This document shows, one piece after another, positions 26,752 to 34,704 of a stretch of DNA of 64,000 nt. Every line of letters begins with the position of its first letter. Position 1 is the stretch's first letter. The stretch comes from Streptomyces sp. CB02959. Lineage in GTDB: Bacteria > Actinomycetota > Actinomycetes > Streptomycetales > Streptomycetaceae. The notes beneath the pieces were generated by a model. It did not search any database. It worked only from the letters and a program-made list of their open reading frames with translations, and was not told the origin of the DNA. The DNA lies in NCBI RefSeq assembly GCF_002803155.1, contig NZ_NNBP01000001.1, positions 1 to 64,000 on the forward strand, read 5' to 3'. The position numbers and the translations under genes were made by a program.

Positions 26752-28395
26752 CTACTCGATGACCTTAGGCGCCACATTACGCTCCGGCGTCCAAGTCTCC
26801 TCATCCTCCACCAGGTAATCTGGACGCTGTCCGTTTTCGTTACCCTTCTCCTTGCCCTTGGCCCCGTTGGCGCCATGGGCACCCGCCATACCCGCAGGAC
26901 GGCGACCGCCAGTCGCACCCTTCTGGGTACCTCCACGGCTTCGATGCAACCCCGAGCCGCCTTGTGCACCGGCTCCGGTTTTGCCCCCCTTACCGCCAAC
27001 GACACCACCCTTCTGGCGAGCAAGGGCAGAACCCTTCCCGGCTGCACCGCCGCCTTTAGCGCCAGCCCCCTTGCCCCCAGCAGCAGCACCACCCATGCCT
27101 GGCATACCCGGGCGGCCGCCTCGGGCACCAGCACCAGCACCAGCACCAGCACCGGCACGTGCGCCTCCCGTAGCGCCGCCACGTGCGCCTCCCATAGCGC
27201 CACCAATGCCGCCGATCGCGCCTGGCATTCCGCTACCGCCGATGCCTGCCCCCGAACCGGCTCCTACACCAGAACCAGAGCCCAGACCACCGGTACCAAT
27301 ACCGCCGCCGAGCCCACCGCCGATACCTCCGGCACCGCCCGTCCCAAGACCTGTTCCTCCTGAGAGACCTTCAAGTCCGGTCTTGATGGGGGTAGCAGGT
27401 GGCTTCGGCAAGCTGCCAATGCCGCCATCGACACCATGCAGCTTCGGCGCATCCAAGACGGGCGGTGTCTTGTAACCGCCCCCCTTCATGTCGGGAATGT
27501 TCGCTGCCGGCATGCCTCCCTTGGGGCCAGTCGGCGTTGGGCCAAATGCCCCGATGGGAGGAATATAGGGAGTGCCGTCGTTCCCGCTGCCCGGATCCTT
27601 GATGCGGTCGCCGTCTTGAACTACACGGCCGGCCTGTAGAGCTGACGTCCCGGCCCGATACGTAGTGGCCAACTGCTCCATGTAATGAGCAGCCTGAAGC
27701 GATCGCTCCCTGTCGATCGACAGGTTGTCGCGATTCTTGTTCATGGCGTCCCAGATGCTCATCTTGGGGTTCGCCAGGTCCTTGTTCAGCCCCGAATCAT
27801 CGCGGCCGTCCCCCGTCATCCCGAGCATGTCGGCAGCCGCAGCGATCCCGGCTCCGCCAGGGATCATTGCCAGCTTCCCCGTGCCGGATGCCGAGAAGTC
27901 ATGCAGGCGGTCGGCCGCGCGCTCGAGCGTACTCGGCTCCTTCACGCCCGCGACGAATCCCTTGGCCTGCGCCAGCCGCTCAGCGATCTGTTCCAGGACG
28001 TGGCCGGTGTTGTGGGGATACGGGGCCAGCTTCGCGAAGTTCTCGCTGATCTTCTGGGCCTGCTTGGCGAACTGGTCCGCGGAGGAGCCGTGCCACGTCT
28101 GCAGGACCTTGGTCACCGCATCGTCGAAGTGCTTCTTGATCCCACTGTTCCAGTCCTCGCCGACGAGCGAGTTGCGGACCTTCTTCCAGCCTCCCGCGAC
28201 ATTGCCGACTTCCTCGGGATTGGCGTTGGCCACCATCTTCTTGAGGCCTTCAAGCCCCTGATCGGTGAACTGCGGGCGGCTCGCCATGAGCTCGGGACCC
28301 TGTTCCTGTGCCTCTCCAGACCCGCTGGCCGGCCCAGATGGTGCCTGCGGAGCGTTTACCTTCGCCGGCTTGAACTCGCTGTCATGTGATGCCAT
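26752..28395 (-). CDS. Long WXG100 (PPE-like) protein with Gly-rich region and C-terminal YxxxD signal
   Basis: 547 aa. The helical N-terminal domain (about 38-270) includes LQTWHGSSADQFAKQAQ, a W-x-G turn. A low-complexity Gly/Ala region follows (about 340-490, e.g. GGLGGGIGTGGLGSGSG). A short distinct tail, DYLVEDEETWTPE, contains Y527-x3-D531, the general ESX export signature YxxxD/E, although it is C-terminal to the Gly-rich region. No enzyme domain is seen. ATG with GGGGGACAG upstream. It follows the 103-aa helical gene by about 60 bp and is a likely partner/substrate of this ESX machine. Direct hexamer repeats (GCACCA, 27125-27154) encode Ala-Gly runs. Confidence 0.8.
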   Translation of the reverse strand: MASHDSEFKPAKVNAPQAPSGPASGSGEAQEQGPELMASRPQFTDQGLEGLKKMVANANPEEVGNVAGGWKKVRNSLVGEDWNSGIKKHFDDAVTKVLQTWHGSSADQFAKQAQKISENFAKLAPYPHNTGHVLEQIAERLAQAKGFVAGVKEPSTLERAADRLHDFSASGTGKLAMIPGGAGIAAAADMLGMTGDGRDDSGLNKDLANPKMSIWDAMNKNRDNLSIDRERSLQAAHYMEQLATTYRAGTSALQAGRVVQDGDRIKDPGSGNDGTPYIPPIGAFGPTPTGPKGGMPAANIPDMKGGGYKTPPVLDAPKLHGVDGGIGSLPKPPATPIKTGLEGLSGGTGLGTGGAGGIGGGLGGGIGTGGLGSGSGVGAGSGAGIGGSGMPGAIGGIGGAMGGARGGATGGARAGAGAGAGAGARGGRPGMPGMGGAAAGGKGAGAKGGGAAGKGSALARQKGGVVGGKGGKTGAGAQGGSGLHRSRGGTQKGATGGRRPAGMAGAHGANGAKGKEKGNENGQRPDYLVEDEETWTPERNVAPKVIE

Positions 28396-28457
28396 CTACT
28401 GTCCCCCACTCCGTCCATCGAACATCTCTGTTCATCGCCACGATCTGCCGGCCTAGC

Positions 28458-28769
28458 TCAGGCCATGCCAACGCTGTTGTCCGCTTCAGCGTCCTGGTAC
28501 GCACCCCGGACCTTCGCCGACTTCTTCCCGAACGTGTCGACAAGGCCCTCGACCAAGTCCATCAGCTTCTCGATGTCGGCCTTCATCTTCTCGTGAGCCC
28601 CGTACAGCTCCCCTGTTTCCTTGAAGCCGTCCCCGAGGGACCCCTTCGGCAGGTAAGTGCTGTTCTTCGCGGTGCTCTTGGAGTCGCCCATGTCCTTGAG
28701 GACCTGGTTCAGCTCCTTGACGACCTGATCGAGGGCGTCGAGATCAACGCCGTATTCGTTGCTAGCCAT
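28458..28769 (-). CDS. Small helical ESX-associated protein (WXG100-like)
   Basis: 103 aa, helical hairpin-like: helix 1 (LDALDQVVKELNQVLKDMGD), a turn with STYLPKGSLGDGFKETGELYG, then helix 2 (HEKMKADIEKLMDLVEGLVDTFGKKSAKV). No Trp-x-Gly. The start overlaps the stop of the upstream mycosin gene by 8 bp and has GGGGAGG in front. It is placed between mycosin and the long WXG protein, suggesting it pairs with the latter for export. The name of the family is uncertain. Confidence 0.75.
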   Translation of the reverse strand: MASNEYGVDLDALDQVVKELNQVLKDMGDSKSTAKNSTYLPKGSLGDGFKETGELYGAHEKMKADIEKLMDLVEGLVDTFGKKSAKVRGAYQDAEADNSVGMA

Positions 28770-30057
28770 GCTTGGCCTCCCCGTGTGATGTCATTCCGGT
28801 CTTACGGCGCCAGTCGCGCACAGCGACCGACGAGCCCACGACCGTGCCGACGGCGAGGAGTCCGCCGCCGACGATGTAGATGGCGATGCGGGCCTGTCGT
28901 TCCTCGGACGATTCGCCGAGGGTGAGGACGGCCGGCTGGATGTTGGAGCCGTCGGCCACTCCGGAGAATTTATCCGGAGTGGGTTCGGCGGTCGGACGGG
29001 TGTCGTCCTTGAGCGCGGCGACCGGGTCGATCACACCCCAACCGATGTTGTCGTCACGGCCCCGGCGGACGCGGTCGGCGGTCTGCTCCAGGTGCCAGAT
29101 GACCTCGCGGGGCGTCCACTTGTCCTTGCCGTCCTTGTGCTTGGCCACCAGGAGGGCCGCGGCTCCGGCGGCGTACGGGGCGGCGAAGCTGGTGCCCTGG
29201 TCGACGCAGTTGCCGCCGAGCGGGACGGTCGAGACCATGTCGACGCCGGGTGCGGCGATGTTGACGAAGGATCCGGGCTGGGAGAAGGGCGCGCGCTCGT
29301 CGTTGCGGTCCGAGGCGGCGACGGCCAGGACGTTGTCGTAGTTCTCGCTGAACGCGGCGGGGTAGATGTTCTTCTCCTCGCCGCTGGCGCCGCTGTTGCC
29401 GGCGGCGGCGACGATCAGGACGTCGTGGGCCTTGGCGTTCTTGACCGCCTGCTCGAGTGTCGGCAGCAGTTGCTTGTTGGCCGCCGTGCCCTGCGAGATG
29501 TTGATGATGTCCACGTTGGCCGCGACCGCGTCGTTGATCGCCTGGGCGAGGGTTTCGGCGGTGCCGGCCTTCTCGTCGCTGGTCTGCTGGAACGGGATGA
29601 CCTTGGCCTCGGGGGCGATGCCGTAGAAGCCGGACGTCGAGCTGCTGCGGGCCGCGATGATGCCGGCGACCTTGGTGCCGTGACCGACCTTGTCCTGGGT
29701 GGGCTTGCCGCCGACGTAGGTCTTGCCGGGGCCCTCGATGGCGCCCTGGAGCTGCTTGTTGCCCGCGTCTATGCCGGTGTCGATGACGGCGACCCGGATG
29801 CCCTGTCCCTTTCCGCTCGCCCACATCTGGTTGGTGAGCAGGCGCTGGAGGGACCAGGGGGTCTCTTTGATGTCGTCGGTGCCGAACTTGCACTCACCGC
29901 TCTGCAGCGGGGTGTTCTCGTCCGCTACCGCCGGCGCGGCGGCGGCACTCGACAGACCGACGATGCAGGCCGCCGTGACCAGAGCACCCGTCGCGCGGCG
30001 GCGGTGCCCGGTTCGTAGACCAATGGCGCGAGATCCCACGGGTTTTCTGCTCTCCAT
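28762..30057 (-). CDS. mycP: Mycosin MycP, subtilisin-like ESX protease
   Basis: 431 aa, S8 subtilase. The signal peptide is about residues 22-45 (hydrophobic stretch then PAVA-DE). Catalytic residues: D93 (VAVIDTG), H126 (VGHGTKVAG), S290 (QGTSFAAPYAAG), with oxyanion N221. Cys56 and Cys284 could form a structural disulfide as in mycosins. A C-terminal membrane helix (about 393-415) ends in a short basic tail. Mycosins stabilise the ESX membrane complex and cleave some substrates. ATG at 30057 is chosen; no good ribosome site precedes it, and GTG at codon 7 (after GGAGAGC) is possible. First gene of a four-gene operon. Confidence 0.93.
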   Translation of the reverse strand: MESRKPVGSRAIGLRTGHRRRATGALVTAACIVGLSSAAAAPAVADENTPLQSGECKFGTDDIKETPWSLQRLLTNQMWASGKGQGIRVAVIDTGIDAGNKQLQGAIEGPGKTYVGGKPTQDKVGHGTKVAGIIAARSSSTSGFYGIAPEAKVIPFQQTSDEKAGTAETLAQAINDAVAANVDIINISQGTAANKQLLPTLEQAVKNAKAHDVLIVAAAGNSGASGEEKNIYPAAFSENYDNVLAVAASDRNDERAPFSQPGSFVNIAAPGVDMVSTVPLGGNCVDQGTSFAAPYAAGAAALLVAKHKDGKDKWTPREVIWHLEQTADRVRRGRDDNIGWGVIDPVAALKDDTRPTAEPTPDKFSGVADGSNIQPAVLTLGESSEERQARIAIYIVGGGLLAVGTVVGSSVAVRDWRRKTGMTSHGEAKHG

Positions 30058-30219
30058 TGCGTTTGGGAGGGGGCGGGTTGGGGCGGGACGAGGGGTTGCA
30101 GGAAGGCTGGGCGCGAGACGGCGGTGGCGGCGGGTTTGGAACGTCGCGGGTGAGGAAGTGGTGACGATGGGGGGAGAGATGGTGAAGGCGTCACCGGGAG
30201 GGCGTGACCGGACGGCAGA
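30058..30219 (-). other. C-rich, G-poor leader upstream of mycP
   Basis: Read on the minus strand this 160-bp stretch is C-rich and G-poor (for example CTCTCCCCCCATCGTCACC) and has no ribosome site at its end. It resembles the tracts before the genes at 23517 and 24032. There is no gene. Confidence 0.45.
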
Positions 30220-30252
30220 AGGGCGAGCGCACTGATGCAGCGCGCTCGCCCT
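30220..30252 (-). terminator. Terminator of the esxBA operon
   Basis: AGGGCGAGCGC (30220-30230) pairs with GCGCTCGCCCT (30242-30252), 11 bp, 11-nt loop, 84 bp after the esxA stop. Confidence 0.8.
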
Positions 30253-30335
30253 CATTGACCACTGTGCGAGCCGTCGGGGGCTGCTCAGCCGTGTGCCGTC
30301 CTTGCCGTGCCTACTCGCGCGATGCGAGGTCAGCC

Positions 30336-30626
30336 CTACTGCCAGATGCTGGCGTTCTTGCTCTCAGTGCTCTGGTAGTTCTGGGCGGCGGTGTCCAGCG
30401 CCTTGGCGATGGCCTCAAGCGTCTGCTGCAGGTGCGCGGCACGCTGGTCCCACTCGCGCTGGCGGGCCTGGTAGCCCTCCTGCGCGGCGCCTTCCCAGCT
30501 CGCGGCGACCTTCTTGACGCCCGCCTCAAGGTCGTCCAGCTGCTGCCGGATGTTGTTGGCGGTCTGACGCACGTCGGAACTCGCCTGGCTGATCGTGTGG
30601 AAATTGACCAGGATCTGGCCGGACAT
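30336..30626 (-). CDS. esxA: WXG100 secreted protein EsxA-type
   Basis: 96-aa ESAT-6-like protein: helix, W-x-G turn (AASWEGAAQEGYQ), helix, and a C-terminal NYQSTE that fits the YxxxE export signal. The size is typical. ATG with AGGAGACC directly upstream. It lies 122 bp downstream of the sister WXG100 gene and is expected to form a 1:1 heterodimer with it. In Streptomyces coelicolor an esxBA operon of this type is known and is linked with sporulation; the gene symbol is assigned by order in the operon. Confidence 0.92.
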   Translation of the reverse strand: MSGQILVNFHTISQASSDVRQTANNIRQQLDDLEAGVKKVAASWEGAAQEGYQARQREWDQRAAHLQQTLEAIAKALDTAAQNYQSTESKNASIWQ

Positions 30627-30748
30627 GGGGTCTCCTCAGGAGTTGATGCTGGCTAGTCGAATCACGTGCCGTGGTGGCGGACCGGACCTGTCCGGCTGAC
30701 CGGACCGCGGCGGGTGGGCGAGCGCGCCGGGTCAGTGGCGCGGCCCCA

Positions 30749-31069
30749 TCATCCGAACGGGGAAGCCTGGGCGGTGACGTGCGAGATCGACTGGGCCTGC
30801 TCTTCTTCGGAGGACTGGTAGTTCCCCGTGGTCTGGTCGACCGCTTCCTTGATCTCAGCCAGCAGCTGGTTGATCCGGTTGCCGTCCTCGTTCACCTGCG
30901 ACTGCAGCTGGTGGTACGAGGAGGCCGCCTGGCCCTTCCACCCCGAGGTGATGGTGTCGACGACCGTGTTCAGACGCTGGAGTTCGCCCTGGATCGCCTG
31001 GTTGACCGAGTCGATTTTGCCGCTGAACGCGACCATCTCCTCGTGAGTGAGTGTGAACTGACCAGCCAT
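30749..31069 (-). CDS. esxB: WXG100 secreted protein EsxB-type
   Basis: 106-aa WXG100 protein: helix, turn ITSGWKGQAASSYHQ, helix, and C-terminal NYQSSEE matching YxxxE, followed by a short tail (HVTAQASPFG). ATG at 31069 with GGGGGACG about 7 nt upstream; a longer reading from 31138 lacks conservation. First gene of the pair, preceded by a recognisable promoter. Both partners carry a YxxxE motif, whereas classically one partner provides the signal. Confidence 0.92.
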   Translation of the reverse strand: MAGQFTLTHEEMVAFSGKIDSVNQAIQGELQRLNTVVDTITSGWKGQAASSYHQLQSQVNEDGNRINQLLAEIKEAVDQTTGNYQSSEEEQAQSISHVTAQASPFG

Positions 31070-31159
31070 GGTCAACGTCCCCCATGAGACTCGTACGTCG
31101 GCCGCGCGGTGCCGGCAAGGGCGGTGCGCGGATGGCATCTCCTGCTGACGCCTCCTGCC

Positions 31160-31189
31160 ACATTACCTACTCCACACGCCTGTTCCCAA
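31160..31189 (-). promoter_or_regulatory. Promoter of esxBA
   Basis: On the minus strand TTGGGA (31184-31189) and TAATGT (31160-31165) with an 18-bp spacer, about 90 bp upstream of esxB. The -35 lies inside the inverted repeat CCTGTT-CCC-AACAGG (31179-31193). Confidence 0.6.
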
Positions 31190-31202
31190 CAGGGGGACGG
31201 CG

Positions 31203-31221
31203 GTTGTGACGGGATCACAAC
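31203..31221. promoter_or_regulatory. Dyad operator upstream of the esxBA promoter
   Basis: GTTGTGACGGGATCACAAC is a perfect 7-bp inverted repeat with a 5-nt centre, 14 bp upstream of the -35. The TGTGA/TCACA half-sites are of a kind bound by CRP/FNR-like or BldD-like regulators; which one is unknown. Confidence 0.5.
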
Positions 31222-31395
31222 AATGTCAACTGGGCCTCGGGAAACCGGCGTTCAGCAGAAACGGGCAGATGGGGCGGATTCGGTCAACCGGTAGTGAAGA
31301 TTCCGGGGAGGGGAAAGGGTTCCGGGAGCCCGCGGGAGGAGCGGCGGAAGGGGAAGCCCGGCGTCCGGCGCGGGCGTTCGGAGGCGGACGGCACG
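31222..31395. other. Gene-free stretch between esxBA control region and eccB terminator
   Basis: No gene or other clear signal is seen in this interval; short ORFs across it have no ribosome site and lack codon bias. Confidence 0.6.
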
Positions 31396-31438
31396 GAGGC
31401 CGCGCCGGGACCCGTGAGACGGGTACCGGCGCGGCCTC
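31396..31438 (-). terminator. Terminator of eccB
   Basis: 13-bp perfect arms GAGGCCGCGCCGG/CCGGCGCGGCCTC plus an inner ACCCG/CGGGT stem across one mismatch, 40 bp after the eccB stop. Confidence 0.88.
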
Positions 31439-31477
31439 ATGCGGTGCGTGCGCCGCTGCGATCGGCCTCCCCGGGCG

Positions 31478-33145
31478 TCAGGAAGCCTGCGGCTTGGACG
31501 CGCTCGCCACGTCCAGCTGCGGGCCCGCGGAGAGCAGCTTGGACCACGACGCCAGGATGAGCGGCGGGCGCGCGTCGCCGTAGCCGAGGTGGATCTGCGC
31601 CTGGTCCTGCTCCTGCTTGTCGTTGCCGGCCTTGGTGGCGGAGTCGTTGTTCCGCGGGATCGAGTAGCGCAGGCCGGTGTCGGTGACCAGGAAGAGGCTG
31701 CCGGAGTTCGCCTTGGGGGTGGCGACCTCCTGGTAGAACAGGCCGCTGCCGGGGGTGACGTAGGTGCTGGAACCGGGGGCGATCTTGGCCGGGTAGTCCT
31801 TGCCGACCCAGGTGGTCATGTCCGGGAGGCCGTTGGGGTAGCCGAGCTTGTCGGTGCCCGGGTACTTGCTGTCGGTCCCCTTGTAGACGCTGCAGGAGAC
31901 GCCGTTCGGGGTGGGGGTGGACAGGCCGCCGGTCTGCGAGCCGTGCGCGAAGTCGTTGGCCGCGGTGACCATCTCCTTGGGCCACGGGTTGTCCACGTCC
32001 GTGTTCCCGACCTTGCCGTAGAACGTGACCGGGTGGTTGGTGGCGTCCAGCTTGGGGCTCACGCTGCCGGTGGCGACGTTCACCGGCGCAAGCGCCTTGC
32101 CGGGGACGCCGTTCACCTTCTCCGCGTTGTCACCCTGCTCCAGGAGGTTGGCCACGAAGTTCGTCACCTGTTCTACGCCGTCCTGCCGGACCACGTACTT
32201 CACGCCGTCGCCGACCTGGAGGATGGCGCCGACCTTCCGCGCCTCGGCGGGAATCGCCGAGTTGGAGACCGGGGCGCCGGCACCGGTCACCTTCGGCATG
32301 CTGATCGCGTAGGGGCTCTTGATCAGCGTGCCCATGAAGTCCGCGGAGACCTTCTGCGGTTCGGCCTGGGAGCCGAAGATGATGCGGCGCAGGGCCCGGT
32401 CGGCCTCGGTGTCGGTGTGCTTGGTGTTGGCCTGCGCCTCCGTGGCGGCCTGCACCTCGTCGGCGATCATCTGGAACGCGAAGCCGTTCTGGTCCACCAG
32501 CCACTTCACGCCGTCCGGGTCCTCGACGTACAGCGCCTGGTGGAGGTCGAGCTTGCCCTGCTTGGTGTCGTCGATCTTGTCCCGGTCCTTGCCCGCGAGG
32601 ACGAACACCGCCTGCTGCGTCTTGCTGTTGACACCGCTGCCGGGGCGGTCGCACACCGCCCAGGTCTTGGGCTTGGCCACGTCCGAGGGGTTGGGCAGCC
32701 GGTCCGGGGCGTAGGGAATGCCGATCGCCGCGCCGCGCGAGATCTTTCCGCTGTCGAGCTCGGATTCCTTGACCTTGAGGACCTGGAACTTCTTCGGGTC
32801 GAGAAGAAGCTTGGCCGAGGCCAGATTCAGAACGGGATGCAGCAGCTTCTGCTTTGTCCCGTTCGCGTCCTTGCTTTCCAGAACCACATAGCGGGTGGTG
32901 GATTCATCGCCGACGAGGACATTTGCCCCCACGGTGTCCCATCCCGCCGGGGCGACCGGCTTGAGAATGCCGCAGGCCCCGAAACCCACGAGCACCACGA
33001 CCCCCATCACCACGCTGGGCAACACTGCCTTCAGCGGCTTGGGCGCGCTTTCGATGGAGCCGTTCGGCAGCGGCTTCAGAAATGCCGCATTCGTACGCTT
33101 TCGAGCAAACGAATACGCATTCAGCTCGTCCCGACGTGATGCCAT
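31478..33145 (-). CDS. eccB: Type VII secretion protein EccB
   Basis: 555 aa. The short cytoplasmic N-terminus begins MASRRDELNAYSFARKR, a conserved EccB start. One membrane helix (about 39-58, VLPSVVMGVVVLVGFGACG) is followed by a large extracytoplasmic domain with the repeat fold of EccB (WAVCDRPG, GVSCSVYKG, YSIPRN). Two Cys (in AVCDRP and VSCSVY) may form a disulfide. EccB joins EccC, EccD and EccE in the ESX membrane complex. ATG 33145 is preceded by GGGGAGAGAAAG. It is divergent from eccE across about 185 bp. Confidence 0.94.
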   Translation of the reverse strand: MASRRDELNAYSFARKRTNAAFLKPLPNGSIESAPKPLKAVLPSVVMGVVVLVGFGACGILKPVAPAGWDTVGANVLVGDESTTRYVVLESKDANGTKQKLLHPVLNLASAKLLLDPKKFQVLKVKESELDSGKISRGAAIGIPYAPDRLPNPSDVAKPKTWAVCDRPGSGVNSKTQQAVFVLAGKDRDKIDDTKQGKLDLHQALYVEDPDGVKWLVDQNGFAFQMIADEVQAATEAQANTKHTDTEADRALRRIIFGSQAEPQKVSADFMGTLIKSPYAISMPKVTGAGAPVSNSAIPAEARKVGAILQVGDGVKYVVRQDGVEQVTNFVANLLEQGDNAEKVNGVPGKALAPVNVATGSVSPKLDATNHPVTFYGKVGNTDVDNPWPKEMVTAANDFAHGSQTGGLSTPTPNGVSCSVYKGTDSKYPGTDKLGYPNGLPDMTTWVGKDYPAKIAPGSSTYVTPGSGLFYQEVATPKANSGSLFLVTDTGLRYSIPRNNDSATKAGNDKQEQDQAQIHLGYGDARPPLILASWSKLLSAGPQLDVASASKPQAS

Positions 33146-33330
33146 TGTTGCTTTCTCTCCCCGCCTGTTGGATCCACATCGACCGCCCCCGGCACTCACG
33201 CCGTAGCGCCCTCTACTATGCCGTGTATCGATCGAGCCGTACGGTACGGGTGCCACCTTCCAACGCACCAGTCGTAACGGCGGCCGATACGCCTACAGGC
33301 ACCACCACCAGTAGAGGAGCAGGCCGGGGG

Positions 33331-34704
33331 ATGTCCAGCGCCACCAGGGCTCGACGCCGCAATGGGCGGCAACAGCAGCAACAGCCTTCCGCTGCACCGC
33401 AATCCGCGGGAAATGGGGGGCAGAACGGCACAGCTGCGGGCGACAGAGGAAACGGCGGCCGGGGCGCGGCCGGACCGGTGTCGCCCCGACTGCGCCAACA
33501 GGCCGGGACCATCGGCGGCGTCCGGGTCCAACAGCTGGCCATCATCGAACTCGCCGCGGCGCTGGTCCTGGTGGGCCTGTCGATGCATCACCCGGTGGCG
33601 CTGACCGTGGCCGTGGTGGTGGCGGTCGTCCTGGTCATCTTCGCGCTCGGCCGGCGCCGGAAGATCCCGCTCCCCGAGTGGATCATCACCGTGCGCGCGA
33701 TGAACCGCCGCGGCAAGACCGCCAACGACAACCTCACCGCCACCCAGGGCGTCGACCCCGCCTTCGCCCCGGTGGTGGAGTGCGACCCGGCGCTGCGCAC
33801 CTACGAGTACACCGACGCCGAGCAGCGCACCATCGGCTTCGTCGGCGACGGCACGTTCCTGACCGCGATCGTCCAGGTGGACGCACGCGACGAACCGCTG
33901 CGGCCGCAGCGCGGCAGCCACATGGTCCCGCTGGAGCTGCTGCACACCGCTCTGGACATCGAGGACATCCACCTGGAGTCCGTGCAGTTCGTCCAGTACA
34001 CCCAGCCCGCCCCGGCGCCGCACCTGCCCGAGCAGGCCGTCGCGGCCCGCTCCTACGCGCCGCTCCAGGCCCAGTCGCAGACCCCCGCGGTGCAGCTGAC
34101 CTGGATCGCGCTGAAGCTCGACCCGGAGCTGTGCGCGGAGGCGATCGAGGCCCGCGGCGGCGGCATGGACGGCGCCCAGCGCTCCCTGCTGCGCGCCGCC
34201 GACCAGCTCGTCAGCCGCCTCACCTCGCACGGTGTGCGCGCCAAGGTCCTCGACGAGCGCGAGGTGGTGGCCGCGGTCGGCACCGCGGTGTGCGTCAGCC
34301 CGCGGGCCGCGAGCGGCGCGATGGGCCGGGACGGCCGGGCTGCCCGCCGCATCCAGGAGACCACCCGGGCGATGCGCTGCGACGACCGCTGGCACACCAC
34401 GTACTGGATCGGCCGGTGGCCCCAACTCGGCCGCGGTGGCGCCCCGTTGGCCGCCATCACCCAGCTGCTGACCAGCACCCGGGCGATGGCCAGCACCTTC
34501 GCGCTGACCGCGACGCACGGCGGCGGCCGCATGCCGGCCATTTCCGGCTACATCCGACTGTCGACCCGTAGCGACAACGAACTCGACGCCGCGCAGACCG
34601 AGTTGGAGCGCCGTTCCGGCTCCGCCAAGGTCGGACTGGTCCGACTCGACCGCGAGCAGCTGCCCGGCCTGCTGGCCACGCTTCCCCTCGGAGGTACCCG
34701 CTGA
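33331..34704 (+). CDS. eccE: Type VII secretion protein EccE
   Basis: 457 aa. The N-terminal Gln/Gly/Arg-rich cytoplasmic leader (about 1-60) is followed by two adjacent membrane helices (about 68-105, LAIIELAAALVLVGLSMHHPVALTVAVVV). A large soluble domain with the EccE signature region RWHTTYWIGRWP completes it. EccE sits at the periphery of the ESX complex. ATG at 33331 is chosen; a GGGGG run abuts it and GAGGAGC lies further upstream, so the start is slightly uncertain. The stop overlaps the next start (TGATG). Confidence 0.9.
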   Translation: MSSATRARRRNGRQQQQQPSAAPQSAGNGGQNGTAAGDRGNGGRGAAGPVSPRLRQQAGTIGGVRVQQLAIIELAAALVLVGLSMHHPVALTVAVVVAVVLVIFALGRRRKIPLPEWIITVRAMNRRGKTANDNLTATQGVDPAFAPVVECDPALRTYEYTDAEQRTIGFVGDGTFLTAIVQVDARDEPLRPQRGSHMVPLELLHTALDIEDIHLESVQFVQYTQPAPAPHLPEQAVAARSYAPLQAQSQTPAVQLTWIALKLDPELCAEAIEARGGGMDGAQRSLLRAADQLVSRLTSHGVRAKVLDEREVVAAVGTAVCVSPRAASGAMGRDGRAARRIQETTRAMRCDDRWHTTYWIGRWPQLGRGGAPLAAITQLLTSTRAMASTFALTATHGGGRMPAISGYIRLSTRSDNELDAAQTELERRSGSAKVGLVRLDREQLPGLLATLPLGGTR

